35,394 bases of DNA. Origin: Chitinophagaceae bacterium (GTDB lineage: Bacteria > Bacteroidota > Bacteroidia > Chitinophagales > Chitinophagaceae). This document shows positions 32,762-35,394 of the stretch, piece after piece. Positions within the stretch are counted from its first letter, which is position 1. Each line of letters begins with the position of its first letter. The notes beneath the pieces were generated by a model. That model was not told the DNA's origin. It worked only from the letters and a program-made list of their open reading frames with translations, and ran no database searches. The stretch lies in contig CANCVE010000039.1 in assembly GCA_947381435.1 (NCBI GenBank), positions 1 to 35,394 of the forward strand, read 5' to 3'. Both the position numbers and the translations under genes were made by a program.

Positions 32762-33904
32762 ATGAGTAACGATGAGAATGATTATTTAAAAATAAAACTT
32801 CAAAAAGAGGCCATTGAAGCTAAAGAAAAGGAAGCATACTATAAGGAGGTTTGCAACACTTTAGATACAGATGAACGGTTGCTAAACTATTTTAAAGACT
32901 TTGATGAGCAATCGGTAAAAGAGTTCAAAGAATTCTATGCACACCAAAAAGTATCATGGCGTTTTGCTAAATACAACCAAACCGAGTTTAAAGCAAAGTT
33001 GGATGAACGGTTTCATGGCTATTGCGTTGCTTCCCTAAAAAATATCCAATATAAAAAACTGTTCCATGCCATGGCCAGTTGGATGAGTGAAGAAGTGGTT
33101 TTTGATGGTATTCAAATTTGCTGGGATTGGCACCAATGGCATGCCAAACCCCTTAGCTGCCCTCACCTGCCACCAATAGAAAAACATGAAGTGCAATGCT
33201 ACATAGACTTTCTAAACCAAGTAGGGGATGACTTTGCTATTGACGATAATTACATCCATTTATCACCCGATAATTTTTTTGAGACGGATGAAGCAAAAGG
33301 CGAAGACAGATGGATAGGTCAGGATGAGGAACTTATGTATGGTAGTTGGTTTAAATACTATGATAAATGCTATGGTACTGAGTATTATAAATTGAAACCT
33401 GGCTTAAGAGTCAATAAAGAAAACAAATACATTTATCGTACTCATGAAGAGGAAGCAAAGCAAAACCCTATAGACCCAAACGCTGTACACGCCCCTTATT
33501 TGCACTTCTATACCGAGAAAGAAAACTTTATACGCCTTTTTGAAGATAGTGAATTTAAGCACCTGTACAGGGCTCATGCAGCACAAACGGAGCAGAATAA
33601 TTTTGCTGAAGAAATAGATATGGAAATTATACACCTATGCGATGCCGAAGAAATAATACCCATAGAAAGTAATGACGACTGGCGGCAAGGCGTAAAGATA
33701 GCCTGCGAAAAATACCACAGGGAAACAGCAATACTGCTTATGTGGGATGTTTATGATGAGTATCTGGTTTTTAAACCCATTAAAGATGGATTAAAAGACT
33801 GGGAAAGAGATTCTGATACTTACGATGAACTTAGGGAACAAGTAGCAAACAGGATATTAACTGGCAGAAGATTGATGGGGGAGCCAGAAGACTTTAATTT
33901 TTAA
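32762..33904 (+). CDS. Unknown protein, tandem paralogue 1
   Basis: A 380-residue acidic, soluble protein without signal peptide or membrane helix. The N-terminus is Lys/Glu-rich and probably helical (about 1-30). Regions shared with the next gene are NYFKDFDEQSVKEFKEFY (about 43-60), LKNIQYKKLFH (about 92-102), YIDFLNQ (about 147-153), KYYDKCYGTEYY (about 199-210), NDDWRQGVKIACEKY and the C-terminal GRRLMGEPEDFNF. No known domain was recognised. The gene starts about 200 bp after array C and is followed 8 bp later by its paralogue, so they form an operon. Confidence 0.8.
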   Translation: MSNDENDYLKIKLQKEAIEAKEKEAYYKEVCNTLDTDERLLNYFKDFDEQSVKEFKEFYAHQKVSWRFAKYNQTEFKAKLDERFHGYCVASLKNIQYKKLFHAMASWMSEEVVFDGIQICWDWHQWHAKPLSCPHLPPIEKHEVQCYIDFLNQVGDDFAIDDNYIHLSPDNFFETDEAKGEDRWIGQDEELMYGSWFKYYDKCYGTEYYKLKPGLRVNKENKYIYRTHEEEAKQNPIDPNAVHAPYLHFYTEKENFIRLFEDSEFKHLYRAHAAQTEQNNFAEEIDMEIIHLCDAEEIIPIESNDDWRQGVKIACEKYHRETAILLMWDVYDEYLVFKPIKDGLKDWERDSDTYDELREQVANRILTGRRLMGEPEDFNF

Positions 33905-33912
33905 AACAAATA

Positions 33913-35115
33913 ATGATGGATAATACACCAACAAATAAATATCAGACAGAGGGCGAAAAGGCTGTGCAACAAGAAAAACTATACGAAGAGATTTATCAAT
34001 CGCTGCGCAATAATAAAAAGATACTGGATTACTACAAAGAGTATAGCCCTGAAAGTGTGGATGAGTTTTTAAAGGATTATGCCAAGGAAAAGATAAATAT
34101 ACTGGAATGGGGACCTTCGCAAATAAGAATACAAGAAAGTCAGGACATGGAGTTTTCCAATGCGGCGTTTGAATGTTTGAAACAGATACAGCAAAAGAAA
34201 TTATTCGACCTGCAATGCCAATGGCGTGCCGAGCTGATAACATTGGAAGGAGTAGAAACAAGTGACGACTTTGGCATCATAGCAGAAAACATCCTTAATT
34301 GCAAACTAATTCCCCCCGTTTCGGAAACAGAGTTGGATATGTTTATTGATTTTCTAAACAATGAAGAGTTTCATGGGATTCAATCGGGCTTGCCGGATGG
34401 TATGTGGCAATTTTATTTCGCCTTTAAAAAAGCTTACGAAGGTGATCCCTTTATGTTTATAGGGTTTCCCGAATGGTATTATTATTATGATACATGTACA
34501 GGCAATTCCAAATATTTACTCTTGCCAGACATAAGAGGGGAGAAAGAACAGCATTACATAAGGCTTTCAGACAATAAAACAACTCCTGTAGCATCTACGC
34601 CTGCAAAAGGGAAAAAGGTGAGTAAAAAGAAAGCCATTGCCACTGCAGAACCAGTAAAAGATGTACCAGCAACAAAGCCACGAATAAATTATTACAATGC
34701 CAGCTATTTGTCCTGGTTCGTACATGAGTTTGAAGATAAAAAGACAGAAAGAGAGTTTAGAAATGCTGGTGGTAAAATGAATTTTGATGAAGATGATGAT
34801 GAAAATGAAGAAAAGTACGATTATGGGAAGGTTTACGATATTGTAAGTGATTTATCGACTGATGGCAAAATACGGTCAGTGGAGGCAAACTATAATTGGG
34901 CCAAAGGTTTGAAAGAGACGTTGCACAAATATCAGATTCAAGAAAGAAAAGACGCAATAGCGCCAGCTTACGAACAATATTGCATGTACATAGAAAATGG
35001 TATCTCCTTTGAAAATAAGTCGGATGGATTTTCATTAACTATGCAACAATCAAGAAGAGTCAAAATATTAGAAGGGAGAAAGATAGTAGGCGAACCAGAA
35101 GATTTTAATTTTTAG
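33913..35115 (+). CDS. Unknown protein, tandem paralogue 2
   Basis: A 400-residue acidic protein clearly related to the preceding one: DYYKEYSPESVDEFLKDY, LKQIQQKKLFDLQ, FIDFLNN, YYYDTCTGNSKY, YNWAKGLKETLHKY and the same end, GRKIVGEPEDFNF. It differs by a Lys/Ala/Pro-rich insert (about 225-255, including KGKKVSKKKAIATAEP) and an acidic run (DEDDDENEE) around 295. LLLPDIRGEKEQHYI looks like the best-conserved segment. Two ATGs start the frame; either could be used. No function is assigned. A hairpin terminator follows. Confidence 0.8.
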   Translation: MMDNTPTNKYQTEGEKAVQQEKLYEEIYQSLRNNKKILDYYKEYSPESVDEFLKDYAKEKINILEWGPSQIRIQESQDMEFSNAAFECLKQIQQKKLFDLQCQWRAELITLEGVETSDDFGIIAENILNCKLIPPVSETELDMFIDFLNNEEFHGIQSGLPDGMWQFYFAFKKAYEGDPFMFIGFPEWYYYYDTCTGNSKYLLLPDIRGEKEQHYIRLSDNKTTPVASTPAKGKKVSKKKAIATAEPVKDVPATKPRINYYNASYLSWFVHEFEDKKTEREFRNAGGKMNFDEDDDENEEKYDYGKVYDIVSDLSTDGKIRSVEANYNWAKGLKETLHKYQIQERKDAIAPAYEQYCMYIENGISFENKSDGFSLTMQQSRRVKILEGRKIVGEPEDFNF

Positions 35116-35143
35116 AATAAAAAGAACCTTTCAATTATTTAAT

Positions 35144-35190
35144 TTCATCCTTGTAAGGAAATTATTTGCCCTACAAGGATGAATTAGACT
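35144..35190. terminator. Hairpin terminator between convergent genes
   Basis: TTCATCCTTGTA (35144-35155) pairs perfectly with TACAAGGATGAA (35172-35183), with extra GG/CC pairing inside. A short T-run follows on plus. It lies between the paralogue operon (+) and the transposase fragment (-). Confidence 0.75.
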
Positions 35191-35253
35191 TTTTCAATAA
35201 ATACCACTTATGTTGGTTTTTCGAAGGTAAGCCGATGCTTTATACACTAGAGT

Positions 35254-35394
35254 TTATGTCAGTTTAATTACAGGGTAATTAAACGGCTTTCTTTCCACCC
35301 TAAAGTTATGCAAGGCGGCACAAATGGCAAATATCTTGTACGGATATTTGTTTTTTCTTAACCTGCATTCATCCTTTACAATTCTGTACCTTTT
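35254..35394 (-). mobile_element. DDE transposase gene, 3' end only (cut by window edge)
   Basis: Read on minus, the last 46 codons before a TAA at 35254 give KRYRIVKDECRLRKNKYPYK, then IFAICAALHNFRVERKPFNY and a short tail. The RYRI...CRLRKNK...ICAALHN pattern is the C-terminal end of DDE_Tnp_4-type (IS5-group or HARBI1-like) transposases. The catalytic part lies outside the window. The inverted repeat of the element should lie between about 35190 and 35254, but without the other end it cannot be defined. Confidence 0.75.

Overview
The window reads as chromosomal DNA of a low-GC member of the Bacteroidota, probably a Chitinophagaceae-like lineage. The grounds are the AT-rich composition, TAnnTTTG-type -7 boxes (best in front of the tRNA-Val gene), almost no Shine-Dalgarno sequences, and families typical of that phylum: an OMP_b-brl_3-type outer-membrane barrel with a carboxypeptidase-regulatory-like N-terminus, PepSY-like secreted protein, DUF1569, and a STAS gene next to ribonuclease Z. 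The genus cannot be fixed from the sequence alone.

Layout. 1-1.7 kb: S1/P1 nuclease (-), a hairpin-rich repeat element, and a Uma2-family nuclease-like gene. 1.8-5.4 kb: surface-glycan genes (GT2-like, FkbM methyltransferase, GT25, WaaE-like GT2). 5.4-6.8 kb: a small membrane protein (-), a DnaQ-like exonuclease and purE (-). 6.8-8.7 kb: degenerate DNA, a 170-aa gene of unknown function and a 21-bp tandem array. 8.7-12.4 kb: a DUF2339/DUF3999 membrane pair. 12.7-17.2 kb: two double-domain universal stress proteins convergent with clpC. 17.3-19.0 kb: STAS protein, ribonuclease Z, tRNA-Val(TAC). 19.0-20.8 kb: a long non-coding stretch with two more 21-bp arrays. 20.8-23.3 kb: an orphan multi-PAS histidine kinase. 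23.8-27.4 kb: a His-rich secreted protein, a palindromic repeat element, a PepSY-like protein and an outer-membrane barrel receptor. 27.8-32.2 kb: DUF1569 protein, a candidate small RNA, a TrkA-N potassium channel, a Gfo/Idh/MocA oxidoreductase and prfB with a programmed +1 frameshift. 32.3-35.1 kb: another 21-bp array, then two tandem paralogous genes of unknown function. 35.25 kb to the end: the 3' end of a DDE transposase on the minus strand.

The least ordinary feature is the set of four non-coding tandem arrays (about 8.16, 19.82, 20.0 and 32.35 kb). They have unrelated or barely related sequences but nearly the same period: exactly 21 bp in three arrays and 20-22 bp in the fourth. That is two turns of B-DNA, or seven codons. 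Several genes need start or frame corrections: DUF2339 at 8744, DUF3999 at 11187, the UspA genes at 12746 and 13686, the kinase at 20789, the channel at 28948, and prfB at 31136 through the frameshift.
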